Part shown: positions 33,546 to 41,569 of the stretch, piece by piece | How positions within the stretch are numbered: position 1 is the stretch's first letter | Layout: every line of letters starts with the position of its first letter | Origin: Ciceribacter thiooxidans | Lineage (GTDB): Bacteria; Pseudomonadota; Alphaproteobacteria; Rhizobiales; Rhizobiaceae | NCBI RefSeq assembly: GCF_014126615.1 | Contig: NZ_CP059897.1 | Location: 186,001 to 250,000, forward strand | Direction: 5' to 3' | DNA length: 64,000 nucleotides | Position numbers and translations under genes: made by a program | Notes under the pieces: generated by a model | What the model was told of the DNA's origin: nothing | What the model saw: the letters and a program-made list of their open reading frames with translations, nothing else | The model's database searches: none

Positions 33546-35105
33546 CTATTCCGGCAATCCGGCGTCGCGCAGGGCGTCGCCGAGTGTTGATGCGAGCTCC
33601 TGCGCACAGTTTACGCCAGCAAACTGCCGACCGAAGCGAAAAGACGGCTGAAGCTCAAGCACCCGCGCGGCCGCCGCCCTTGCTTCATCCAACCGGCCAA
33701 GTCTGGCCAGCGCGGCGGCCAGCTGCACATAAGTAATGCTGTGTGCGGGATTGGCTTGGACGGACTTGTAGGCCGCGCGACAGCTATCCTCATAGCGGCC
33801 GCGCAGGAAATGACTCATCGCCTGCGCGTCAAACGCAGCGAAAGCCCAGGGGTCGAACGGACTCAGCCGCATACCGCGTTCGCTCCATTCGATCGCCCGT
33901 TCGGCGTCTCCGCCCCATCCCAGAATGACGCTGCCAAGGATGTAGGTCAGCGCTGACGATGGGCTGATAGCGAGCGCGGCTTCCAGTGCAGTGAAAGCCG
34001 CCGCGCGGTCATGCGCGTCCATGCCCATGGAGAAGCCCGCAAGTGTCAATGCGGCCGCATCGTCCTTTCCATGAAGGATCGCTAAACGGGCATGACGGAT
34101 CGAAGCGGCACGGTTGGCTTCCCGTAAGCCGGCGCGAAGAAACAAACAGTGATGACACATGGCGGCATTGCCGTGCGCCAGCGCGTACGCAGGCTCGACA
34201 GCAATGGCGCGCTCAAGAAGCGTCAGCGCTCTTGTGACTTGTTCCGGCATCCCTGAATCAACGTCGGGCTGTGCCTGGAGCGCCAGATCGTAGGCACCAA
34301 GGCTCTCAGGTCGTTTCCGCCTGACGCGTTCGATCTCTGCGTTTCGCATGCTCGGCGCGATCGCACCCACCGCTGAGAGCGCGATCTCGTCCTGTATCGC
34401 AAAAATATCTCCGAAGCTGCGGTCGTAGCGCTGGGCCCATACATGGGCTCCGGTCGACGCATCGATCATCTGCCCGATCACCCGCAACTTGCCGCCAGAC
34501 CTGCGCACACTACCTTCCAGAACATAACGCACGCCAAGCTCGCGGCCGACCTGTTTCACGTCAACGGTGCGCCCCTTGTAGGCGAAACTAGAATTGCGCG
34601 CGATGACGAAAAGCCACTTTATGCGTGCAAGGCCGGTGATGATGTCGTCGACCATTCCATCGGCGAAATACTCCTGCTCCGGATCGCCGCTCAGGTTCGA
34701 GAACGGCAGAACCGCAATGGAGGGCTTATCCGGCAGTGCCAGTGCCGATGCGCCTTGGTCGGTGGCTGACGTGTCCGGAACATTTGCTACAATGGCTGGT
34801 CCGACATATCGATAACCATGCCGCGGGATCGTCTCGATCCACGTTGAGGCATCCTCTTTCGCCAGCACCCTGCGCAAGGCCGCGATCTGCACCGTCAAGT
34901 TGTTATCCGCGACTGCCAGTCCGCCCCAAGCCGCCTCGACCAGCGCGTCTTTCGATACGGGTGTCATGGCGTTTTCGAGCAGCCGACCCATCAGCGCGAC
35001 CGCGCGACGCCCAAGCATGGTAGGTTCGTCCCCTCGATACAAGATACCCGCAATTGGATCGAGGCGGAACGGACCAAACTTGTAGATGTCGCTCCCACTG
35101 GTCAT
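33546..35105 (-). CDS. CadC/OmpR-type winged-helix regulator with TolB-like and TPR domains
   Basis: The N-terminal 100 residues form a Trans_reg_C winged helix (YKFGPFRLDPIAGILYRGDE, DNNLTVQIAALRRVLAKEDA, WIETIPRHGYRYVGP). Residues about 130-260 match the TolB-like adenylate-cyclase-associated region (KPSIAVLPFSNLSGDPEQEY, FADGMVDDIITGLARI, GVRYVLEGSVRRSGGKLRV). The rest consists of TPR repeats (RALTLLERAIAVEPAYALAH). No membrane segment is visible between the domains, unlike classical CadC. Such proteins are common in Rhizobiaceae as one-component regulators of unknown signal. It is divergent from the cupin gene; start ATG 35105. Confidence 0.87.
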   Translation of the reverse strand: MTSGSDIYKFGPFRLDPIAGILYRGDEPTMLGRRAVALMGRLLENAMTPVSKDALVEAAWGGLAVADNNLTVQIAALRRVLAKEDASTWIETIPRHGYRYVGPAIVANVPDTSATDQGASALALPDKPSIAVLPFSNLSGDPEQEYFADGMVDDIITGLARIKWLFVIARNSSFAYKGRTVDVKQVGRELGVRYVLEGSVRRSGGKLRVIGQMIDASTGAHVWAQRYDRSFGDIFAIQDEIALSAVGAIAPSMRNAEIERVRRKRPESLGAYDLALQAQPDVDSGMPEQVTRALTLLERAIAVEPAYALAHGNAAMCHHCLFLRAGLREANRAASIRHARLAILHGKDDAAALTLAGFSMGMDAHDRAAAFTALEAALAISPSSALTYILGSVILGWGGDAERAIEWSERGMRLSPFDPWAFAAFDAQAMSHFLRGRYEDSCRAAYKSVQANPAHSITYVQLAAALARLGRLDEARAAAARVLELQPSFRFGRQFAGVNCAQELASTLGDALRDAGLPE

Positions 35106-35213
35106 TCGACACTTTTAGCAGATTTTTAGGAACGATTTCACGACTTTCCCACGTCGAGCACCGATCTTGAAAAGGTCCTTGCACAAGCGAGCACCTGGCC
35201 GATGGAGGAACAA

Positions 35214-35675
35214 ATGAGCGTCAAAGCCATCATCCGCATGCCCGAAGAAAAGAGCGGGGTCATACTGCGTGGTCATCCCATGCACTTCCTCGTCACCGGC
35301 GAAGATACCAAGTATACGAGCATGTTCGACTGGACGATTCCTGCGGGGTTCGCCACGGGGCTGCATGTTCACCGAGTGCAAGAGGAAACCTTCTACTTGC
35401 TCGAGGGCGAATGTGAGTGGCATGTCGGCGGTAAGGTGGTCCGCGCGACGCGGGGAACTTATCTGTTCATCCCGCCGGGCGTGCCTCACAACATTACCAA
35501 TGTGAGCGACAAACCTGCCCGTGTGTTGATGACAGTCTCACCGCCCGGCCATGAGCACTACTTCGAAGAACTCGCGAAACTTGCCGCACAGGGCGCGCCG
35601 GAGCCAGAAGCGCTCGCCGATCTGCGAGACCGCTACGACACCGATCAGCTCTCAGCCTTAACCACGCGCACGTAG
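35214..35675 (+). CDS. Cupin-domain protein
   Basis: The 153-residue product has a single cupin barrel: GLHVHRVQEETFYLLEGECE supplies the H-x-H...E motif 1 and PPGVPHNITNVSDKPARVLM supplies motif 2 with its histidine, so the metal-binding set is complete. ATG 35214 is chosen because GGAGGAACAA precedes it; an ATG at 35202 overlaps the ribosome-binding site. Related small cupins are often quercetinase-like dioxygenases or sugar-binding proteins, and no specific reaction can be assigned. It is divergent from the winged-helix regulator with about 110 bp between, which suggests a regulatory link. Confidence 0.83.
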   Translation: MSVKAIIRMPEEKSGVILRGHPMHFLVTGEDTKYTSMFDWTIPAGFATGLHVHRVQEETFYLLEGECEWHVGGKVVRATRGTYLFIPPGVPHNITNVSDKPARVLMTVSPPGHEHYFEELAKLAAQGAPEPEALADLRDRYDTDQLSALTTRT

Positions 35676-35846
35676 GCTTGAGTGTAAGCGCCAGGCCGAG
35701 GCCTGATTCCAGTAAAGCTTTCGAACATGTTGGACATTGACTGTCCGTGTTGCGGCGACGCGCACTTCGTTCGTCTCGGCCTGCGCGTCAAGGGCAGCGT
35801 CATCGGCCCAACACTCGTCCCCCCTCCCGCCGCTCGCGCGAAGGGC

Positions 35847-35876
35847 TGCGGCAACCGCAAGCGCGCGGTTGCCGCA
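35847..35876 (-). terminator. Stem-loop after the first NGGG-repeat gene
   Basis: TGCGGCAACCGC (35847-35858) and GCGGTTGCCGCA (35865-35876) form a perfect 12-bp stem with a six-base loop, six bases after the stop codon of the minus-strand gene at 35883. No long T run follows in that direction, so it may act as a terminator or as an mRNA-end stabiliser. Confidence 0.6.
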
Positions 35877-35882
35877 TTTGCG

Positions 35883-36488
35883 TCACTCAGTTGTTTCCAG
35901 TTCATCTTCGTCGGTAGGGAGCGTGTCGCGGATCTGATCGATCTTTCCGACTTCAGGACCGACGCCGAGGATGGATTTCGCCTCATCCAGCATCGCATCG
36001 GTGACAACCCCGTCCTTGGTAAAGCCGGCAAGCGCTTCGCGCAGTGCCTCGTCACTCAGCTCGGGATCGGTCGGGATTGCGTCGACCCCATAGGTCGCCT
36101 CGAACTCGGCATAGGCCATTGCATAGGCAGCTACCGCCGTCATGCGCGGGTCGCTCGAATTCAGGTAGGCGTGATAGTTGCGATTGAGCGAGCGCAAGCC
36201 GGGCGTTTTCGCCACGTCTTTGGTGACGGACACCTTGGAGGTGCGCTGTCCCTTCTGCATGGATTTGCCGCGTTCGCCCGAGTGTCCGGACGAGGATTTT
36301 CCGCTTCCGCCGCCATGATCCCCGCCATGTCCCCCGCCATTGCCACCACCATTGCCGCCGCCGTTACCGCCACCGTTGCCGCCTTTCGCAAAGGCAGTGG
36401 TCGCAAACCCCGTCATGCCGGCAGCCGCAGGGGCCACTGCCAGACCGAGTGCAAGAACACTCCGAACGATCGTGTTGTTGATAGCCAT
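35883..36488 (-). CDS. Secreted protein with Asn-Gly-Gly-Gly repeats (1)
   Basis: From ATG 36488, preceded by AGGAGATACCCA, the product begins with a signal peptide (MAINNTIVRSVLALGLAVAP followed by AAAGMTGFATTAFA), then a repeat GGNGGGNGGGNGGGNGGGHG and Ser/Gly/His-rich sequence up to about residue 75. The C-terminal 110 residues form a helical domain (LRSLNRNYHAYLNSSDPRMT, ALREALAGFTKDGVVTDAM). Export to periplasm or outside is predicted. I know no function. It is divergent from a sensor kinase, and a second repeat protein of the same kind lies beyond that two-component system, so all four genes may form one regulon. Confidence 0.78.
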   Translation of the reverse strand: MAINNTIVRSVLALGLAVAPAAAGMTGFATTAFAKGGNGGGNGGGNGGGNGGGHGGDHGGGSGKSSSGHSGERGKSMQKGQRTSKVSVTKDVAKTPGLRSLNRNYHAYLNSSDPRMTAVAAYAMAYAEFEATYGVDAIPTDPELSDEALREALAGFTKDGVVTDAMLDEAKSILGVGPEVGKIDQIRDTLPTDEDELETTE

Positions 36489-36610
36489 TGGGTATCTCCT
36501 CGAATTGATCACATAGTTCGGTTCCTCGTGAGGAGGCACGAACTACTCCGAAGAGACTAATCCCCGCCGCGCCCGCATGGTATCGGCCCCCGTCCAATAC
36601 CACCCCGGCT

Positions 36611-36624
36611 CGGACCTAAGTCCG
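36611..36624. promoter_or_regulatory. CGGACCTAAGTCCG dyad between NGGG gene 1 and the kinase
   Basis: A 14-bp dyad, CGGAC/GTCCG with a four-base centre, lies in the shared upstream region, 123 bp before the repeat-protein ATG and about 139 bp before the kinase start. A near-identical site (39411-39422) is found upstream of the second repeat protein, which argues for a common regulator. Confidence 0.55.
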
Positions 36625-36762
36625 GGGCTCTCCCCGATCAAAGGTCCGGAAGCGCCGGGAGGAGGGGCGGAAAAGAGGGAGAGGTCTTGCCAGTCGCAGC
36701 CAGCTCCCCTAACCTCAAACAATCATCTTTCCGCATGTTTCGGCACTCGACTCGAGCACCCG

Positions 36763-38151
36763 GTGCGCATCAGCAATCTTCTCTCTCGTTGGAATTCCCA
36801 ATCGCTTGCCATGCAGTTCCTCAGCATCGGCGGCGCCGTTTCGGTATGCGCCATGGTCCTGATCGGAGCTTTCGTTTCGGACCGGATTGAGGATACCGTC
36901 ACCAGCAATGCGGCGGCAACGACGGCACTCTACGTCGACAGCGTAATTGCACCGCTTCTTCCGGACATGCAGCGCAATGAAGTCCTCGACGAGACCACGA
37001 CACGCGCACTCGATGAAACGCTCGGGCAAGGCGCCCTCGGCAACCGCCTTCTTCTGTTCCGCCTCTGGCGATCGGATGGAACGGTCCTCTATGCAAACGA
37101 TGCGGCCATTACCGGAACCAGGCACGTCCTCAGCGATATGCTGAAGACGGCCTTTTCCGGCCAGATGGTCGCGCAGTTCGCACCCGCAGGCGAGGAAACC
37201 AGCCAGAGTGGGCCGACGCTGCCTGTTCTGAAGATCTACAACCCGGTCCTGCAGCCGTGGTCCGGAGAGGTCGTGGCCGTCTCCGAATTCCACGAAGCCG
37301 CCGACGAGTTCCAGCAGAGTCTTTTCCGGACCCGGTTGCACACGTGGTTCGCCGTTGCAGCCTTTACCCTCGTCTTCTTCGTTCTCTTGTCGGCAATCGT
37401 GCTGCGCGGAAGCAGGACGATCGAACGCCAGCGTCATGATTTGAAGGAACGCGTCGAAGATCTCTCCCGTTCGCTGTTGCAGAACCAAGCCCTGCGGGAC
37501 CGCGTGCAGCGCGCCACACAACGCGCAACGACGCTCAACGAAGGATATCTTCGCCGCATCGGGGCGGATCTGCACGATGGCCCGGCCCAGCTTCTTGCCT
37601 ATGCTGCCCTCCGCCTCGACGGTGAGGCCCTGCGAAGGTCGACCGGATCGGACGAGCCGAGCAGGAAAGAAATCGTCGCGATCAAGGCCAGTCTCGATGA
37701 GGCCATGCAGGAAATCCGGACGATTTGCGGCGGCCTCGTGCTGCCCCAGATTGAAGGAGCAAGTCTCCCCGACATTCTGCGCGAAGCCATCCGGGCCCAT
37801 CGGATCCGAACCGGAACATCGGTGGATTTGTCGGTTTCGATACCGCCCGAACGCCTTTCGGCTGCCGCCAAGATCTGCATCTACCGTTTCGTGCAGGAGG
37901 GGCTCAACAACGCCTACCGCCATGCCGGCGGCATCGGGCAGGCTGTCTCCCAGCGTATCGACGGCGGACTCCTCATCGTCGAAGTTGCCGACCGCGGCCC
38001 CGGTTTCGATCTGGATCAGGTCCGGCCGACCAGTCTCGGGCTTGCGGGCTTGCGCGAACGGGTCGAAAGTCTCGGGGGAACATTCGAAATCACCTCGTCT
38101 AAGGCCGGCACCGTCCTGCGCTTGACGACGAGCATTGAGGAAACGAAGTAG
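36763..38151 (+). CDS. NarL-family sensor histidine kinase
   Basis: Two membrane segments (about residues 15-38 and 187-210) enclose a periplasmic sensor region; the cytoplasmic part has a HisKA_3 dimerisation helix with RRIGADLHDGPAQLLAYAAL, where H is the phosphorylation site, and an HATPase domain with FVQEGLNNAYRHAGG, VADRGPGFDLDQV and SLGLAGLRERVESLGG. A GTG at 36763 (MRISNLLSRW) is a sensible start; longer frames begin upstream in sequence that looks intergenic. The response regulator gene follows two bases after its stop. The signal is unknown, and the flanking NGGG-repeat genes are candidate targets. Confidence 0.85.
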   Translation: MRISNLLSRWNSQSLAMQFLSIGGAVSVCAMVLIGAFVSDRIEDTVTSNAAATTALYVDSVIAPLLPDMQRNEVLDETTTRALDETLGQGALGNRLLLFRLWRSDGTVLYANDAAITGTRHVLSDMLKTAFSGQMVAQFAPAGEETSQSGPTLPVLKIYNPVLQPWSGEVVAVSEFHEAADEFQQSLFRTRLHTWFAVAAFTLVFFVLLSAIVLRGSRTIERQRHDLKERVEDLSRSLLQNQALRDRVQRATQRATTLNEGYLRRIGADLHDGPAQLLAYAALRLDGEALRRSTGSDEPSRKEIVAIKASLDEAMQEIRTICGGLVLPQIEGASLPDILREAIRAHRIRTGTSVDLSVSIPPERLSAAAKICIYRFVQEGLNNAYRHAGGIGQAVSQRIDGGLLIVEVADRGPGFDLDQVRPTSLGLAGLRERVESLGGTFEITSSKAGTVLRLTTSIEETK

Positions 38152-38153
38152 CC

Positions 38154-38792
38154 ATGGACACCAGGATTCGCGTCGCGGTCGTGGACGATCATCCACTCTT
38201 CCGGGAGGGGGTGACACGAAGCCTTTCGGAGATCGACGGGTTCGAGATCATTGCTGAAGGCAGTTCCGGCGCGGATGCGGTCCGCATCGCCGAGAACTTG
38301 CAGCCCGACGTTCTGTTGATGGACATATCCATGCCGGACGGCGGCCTTGACGCAATCCCCGCTATTCTGGACGTCGCGCCCGCGCAAAGGATCGTCATGC
38401 TCACCGTCTCGGAGACGAGCGAAGACGTCACCACGGCGCTTGCCCGCGGCGCGGTCGGCTATGTCCTGAAGGGCGTGGGCGCTCTCACCCTTGCCGAGGC
38501 TATCCGCACGGTCGCAGCGGGAGACGGCTATGTCGCACCGACATTGTCAGCGCGGCTGATTTCCGCCCGCTCCGAGATGCCCAGCAAGTCCGCGCTCATC
38601 GCAAGCCTCACACCCCGTGAAATGGAAGTCCTTGAATTGGTCGCCGTCGGCATGAGCAACAAGCATGTGGCTATCGAACTCGATCTTCAGGAAAAGACCG
38701 TGAAACACCATATGACCCAGATCCTGACCAAGCTCGGTGTCACCAACCGCACTGAAGCAGCAATGGCGCTGCGCGACGCGCGCCAAACCTGA
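38154..38792 (+). CDS. NarL/FixJ-family response regulator
   Basis: The receiver domain starts RVAVVDDHPLFREGVTRSLS with the acidic pocket, has the phospho-acceptor D in PDVLLMDISMPDGG, and keeps the T and K of VMLTVSE and GYVLKG. The C-terminal LuxR-type helix-turn-helix is complete: LTPREMEVLELVAVGMSNKH, VAIELDLQEKTVKHHMTQIL, LGVTNRTEAAMAL. It starts two bases after the kinase stop and is translated from the same message. NarL-type regulators bind inverted repeats, so the GGACCTA dyads upstream of both repeat-protein genes are good candidate sites; that assignment is inference. Confidence 0.92.
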   Translation: MDTRIRVAVVDDHPLFREGVTRSLSEIDGFEIIAEGSSGADAVRIAENLQPDVLLMDISMPDGGLDAIPAILDVAPAQRIVMLTVSETSEDVTTALARGAVGYVLKGVGALTLAEAIRTVAAGDGYVAPTLSARLISARSEMPSKSALIASLTPREMEVLELVAVGMSNKHVAIELDLQEKTVKHHMTQILTKLGVTNRTEAAMALRDARQT

Positions 38793-38796
38793 CCGA

Positions 38797-39339
38797 CTAT
38801 TGCAGGAGCGCTTCGATCCGACGTCTATCCGAGGTGGTTGCCAGCCGGTTCACGATCGTTCGGCCTCGTGCATCCTTCATGATATATCGCCCGTTCACGA
38901 CCACTTCCATTATGCCTCGCTTGTGACGAAACCCGATGGCGGGAAGTGAAGGATCGACCTCGTCTGCCTCTTGCGCCTGTCCCGTTGCCTCCTCGGAGCG
39001 ACCGCCTCCCCCTGAAGATCGGGATTCACTTCCGTGTCCATTGCCTCCGCCGTTTCCACCTCCGTTTCCTCCACCATTGCCACCACCGTTACCGCCGCCA
39101 TTTCCGCCCCCGTTCTTGGCGCTCGCCTCGGCTGGCGTCAAACCGATGCCGGAGGACGAAAAATCAAGGGTAATGGGGGCAGTAACGGCAACATAAACGA
39201 CTGCCAGTCGGAGCCAGGCAACAGCGGGCATTCGACGGATGATCAGGCGGGTATCTTTCAACGGGAGGTGTTCAGGCTTCGACATCCGTCCGGTCCTGGC
39301 TTCTCGAGACTTGGCTGTCATTTTTACACGAGTGACCAT
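38797..39339 (-). CDS. Exported or membrane protein with Asn-Gly-Gly-Gly repeats (2)
   Basis: The product has an N-terminal hydrophobic helix (AVAWLRLAVVYVAVTAPITL) after a basic leader, then six NGGG units (about residues 75-100), a Ser/Gly-rich stretch and a C-terminal domain IGFRHKRGIMEVVVNGRYIM followed by KDARGRTIVNRLA. Start choices are ATG 39339, ATG 39321 and a later MSKPEHLPL; none has a strong ribosome-binding site. It converges on the response regulator with only four bases between the stops. The repeat matches the unit in the protein at 35883-36488, but the domains around it differ, so these are two different proteins sharing a linker type. Confidence 0.72.
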   Translation of the reverse strand: MVTRVKMTAKSREARTGRMSKPEHLPLKDTRLIIRRMPAVAWLRLAVVYVAVTAPITLDFSSSGIGLTPAEASAKNGGGNGGGNGGGNGGGNGGGNGGGNGHGSESRSSGGGGRSEEATGQAQEADEVDPSLPAIGFRHKRGIMEVVVNGRYIMKDARGRTIVNRLATTSDRRRIEALLQ

Positions 39340-39410
39340 TCCCTGTCTTCCCGAATGCCGGTCGTAGGACGTTTCCTCACCGTCGTCCGGACGTTGGTCC
39401 GGCCATCCTC

Positions 39411-39422
39411 GGACCTAGGTCC
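39411..39422. promoter_or_regulatory. GGACCTAGGTCC palindrome upstream of NGGG gene 2
   Basis: A perfect 12-bp palindrome, 72 bp upstream of the 39339 start. A second small dyad GTCCGGAC lies at 39385-39392. The core GGACCTA is shared with the site at 36611-36624. Confidence 0.58.
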
Positions 39423-39613
39423 AGTCGCAACTGACAGCGGGCCTCCACCCTCCCTTGGCAAATGCTTCCTCTTCGACGCGGCCTGGCTGTTTGTCCGGCA
39501 GCAAGGCAATCACCATTCGACCATCCGTGCCGGGCGCCTCCACACTGTCCCGCAAGGCCGGTTCGATTGAACCCGCCGGTGCAAGAGCTGAAACCGGTCG
39601 ACCCGTCAGACCG

Positions 39614-39916
39614 CTATTTCACGGTGATCGTGCCTTTCATCGACGGGTGAATCATGCACCTGAAATCATGCTTTCCGACCGTGGTGATCTTCACGGTCGC
39701 GGTCTTGCCCGTCGCAAGCCTTCCGGTGTCGAAGGAGCGGTCCAGCGCCGTGGCTGTATGGCGGACGGAATCTGCATTGGTAAAGGTGACGGTGTCCCCA
39801 ACCGCAACTTGCAGCCTCGCCGGACTGAATCTCATCCCCTTGATTTCAACGGAATGACCGGCAGCATAGGCCGGCAGTGCAAGGACAAGCATCGCAATCG
39901 TAAGAGCGATACGCAT
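39614..39916 (-). CDS. Periplasmic cupredoxin (plastocyanin/azurin-like)
   Basis: From ATG 39916, with GAGGAACACTCAA upstream, the 100-residue protein has a signal peptide (MRIALTIAMLVLALPAYAAG) and a cupredoxin fold: GMRFSPARLQVAVGDTVTFT, the first ligand H in SVRHTATALD, and the C-terminal cluster HDFRCMIHPSMKGTITVK that supplies Cys, His and Met. These are the type 1 copper ligands, so it should bind copper and carry electrons in the periplasm. Its redox partner is not evident from the neighbours. The 274 bp between it and the second repeat gene hold only the dyads noted at 39385-39422. Confidence 0.87.
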   Translation of the reverse strand: MRIALTIAMLVLALPAYAAGHSVEIKGMRFSPARLQVAVGDTVTFTNADSVRHTATALDRSFDTGRLATGKTATVKITTVGKHDFRCMIHPSMKGTITVK

Positions 39917-40120
39917 TTGAGTGTTCCTCCTCGTCCAGGGAGGTTGCGATATCCCGCCGCCCGGTTCATTCCTCGACAAGATGTCTTTGGCGACAGCACA
40001 GGGCTATCCCTTGGTACAGAGCAGAATACCATTCAATCGTCCTCTCCGGTAGGATCGCGATCACACGATTAGCGAACGCTGTGCTGAAGCCTCATCTCGT
40101 CCTTTGCTTCCGGAGAGTTC

Positions 40121-40145
40121 GAGCGGCCAACGAAATGGGCCGCTC
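40121..40145 (-). terminator. Possible terminator hairpin after agaL2
   Basis: GAGCGGCC (40121-40128) and GGCCGCTC (40138-40145) form an 8-bp GC-rich stem with a nine-base loop, 28 bp after the agaL2 stop. No T run follows on the minus strand. Confidence 0.45.
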
Positions 40146-40172
40146 ATACATTGTCACCGACTACGCGCCTCG

Positions 40173-41546
40173 TCAGCTCGCCTTCGCCTGCCGCACCGGA
40201 GACTGTGTCCAGCCGGGCAACCAATCCCGGTGCGCGAGCAGGAGATCGTCGACGAGCGACCAGATCTGGTCGAGGTCGAGTTCGGCCGCGGTGTGCGGGT
40301 CCATCATCGCGGCATGGAAGATGTGCTCGCGGTTTTCCGTCATCAGTGCTGCGACCGTCAGCTCCTGGACGTTGATGTTGGTGCGCATCAGGGCCGCCAG
40401 CTGCGGCGGCAGTGCGCCGACGGACGTCGGCTGGATGCCGCTGCGGTCGACGAGACACGGCACCTCCACCGCGCAATTATCCGGCAGCGAGGAAATGCAA
40501 CCATTGTTGCGCAGATTGCCGTAGATGACCGAAGGTTCGCCAGTCCAGACCGAATGGATGATCGAGGAGGCATATTCCTTCGACGGGGTGACCTCGATCG
40601 TCTCCGCCGAGCGGTAGGCTTCCGCCTGCCCCTTCCAACGCTCGATCTGCTCGACGCAACGTTTCGGATACTCGTCGAGCGGAATGCCGAACCTCTCGAT
40701 CAGGTCCTCACGGCCCTCCTTGATGAAATAGGGCGTATACTCCGCAAAATGCTCGGAGCTCTCCGTTACGAAATAACCGAGCCGCGTCAGCATCTCGTAC
40801 CGCACCTTGTTCGGGCAGCGCGGGTTCCAGCCGGGCTTGGGCGCCCGCCCCTCGCGGTAGGCGCGCACGAGTTCCGGATAGAGATTGCGGTAGCTGCCGT
40901 CCGCCTGCCGATGCTCGAACTCCAGGAAGAACGCCATGTGGTTGATGCCGGCCGAGCGGTAGCGGATCTCCTCGTAGGAAATGTCCAGATCGTGAGCGAG
41001 CTCCATCGCCGTACCCTGGACCGAATGGCAAAGCCCCACCTGGCGGATCGTCGGGTATTTCTCGGCGATCGCCCAGGTGTTGATCGCCATCGGGTTTACA
41101 TACTGCAGCATGATCGCGTCGGGGCAGACGGCAAGCATGTCCTCGCAAATCATCCAGAGATGCGGCACGGTCCGCAGGCCCCGCATGATCCCGCCGACGC
41201 CCAGCGTATCGGCGATCGTCTGGCGCAGCCCGTATTTCTTCGGCACTTCGAAATCGGTAACGGTGCACGGCTCGTAGCCGCCGATCTGGAAGGCGACGAC
41301 GACGAAATCGGCACCGGCGAGCGCCTTGCGCTGGTCGCTGTAGGTCTCAGCCCTGGCCTTCACGCCGAGCGTGGCGATCAGCTTGTTGACGACGAGCGCA
41401 CTCTCTTCGAGACGTTGCGGATCGATATCCATCAGCGCGATCGTCGCGCCGGCGAGCGCCGGGCGCTGCAGTACGTCGCCGATGATGTTCTTCATGAACA
41501 CCGTCGAGCCCGCACCGATGAATGTGATCCTGGGATGTCCTGCCAT
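40173..41546 (-). CDS. agaL2: GH4-family alpha-galactosidase (AgaL2-like)
   Basis: The 457-residue product begins RITFIGAGSTVFMKNIIGDV, the NAD+-binding loop of glycoside hydrolase family 4, and has VNPMAINTWAIAEKYP, VGLCHSVQGTAMELA and YRSAGINHMAFFLEFE, which carry the metal-binding Cys and His and the catalytic region. GH4 enzymes use NAD+ and Mn2+ in a redox-assisted cleavage; the AgaL/MelA branch hydrolyses alpha-galactosides such as melibiose. It is the last gene of the agp cluster, 23 bp after agpD. Assignment as agaL2 rests on position and family compared with Sinorhizobium meliloti. Substrate is inferred from the cluster. Confidence 0.82.
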   Translation of the reverse strand: MAGHPRITFIGAGSTVFMKNIIGDVLQRPALAGATIALMDIDPQRLEESALVVNKLIATLGVKARAETYSDQRKALAGADFVVVAFQIGGYEPCTVTDFEVPKKYGLRQTIADTLGVGGIMRGLRTVPHLWMICEDMLAVCPDAIMLQYVNPMAINTWAIAEKYPTIRQVGLCHSVQGTAMELAHDLDISYEEIRYRSAGINHMAFFLEFEHRQADGSYRNLYPELVRAYREGRAPKPGWNPRCPNKVRYEMLTRLGYFVTESSEHFAEYTPYFIKEGREDLIERFGIPLDEYPKRCVEQIERWKGQAEAYRSAETIEVTPSKEYASSIIHSVWTGEPSVIYGNLRNNGCISSLPDNCAVEVPCLVDRSGIQPTSVGALPPQLAALMRTNINVQELTVAALMTENREHIFHAAMMDPHTAAELDLDQIWSLVDDLLLAHRDWLPGWTQSPVRQAKAS

Positions 41547-41569
41547 GTCTTACCTCCGGCAATGGGAAA

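Noticed and set aside
36303..36390. Short tandem repeats resembling a repeat array (also at 39045-39115)
   Set aside because: The period is 9-12 bp and always in frame with NGGG codons; there are no spacers, so this is coding repetition and not a CRISPR array.
36715..38217. A minus-strand frame of 500 codons
   Set aside because: Antisense to the histidine kinase, which has intact H, N and G boxes.
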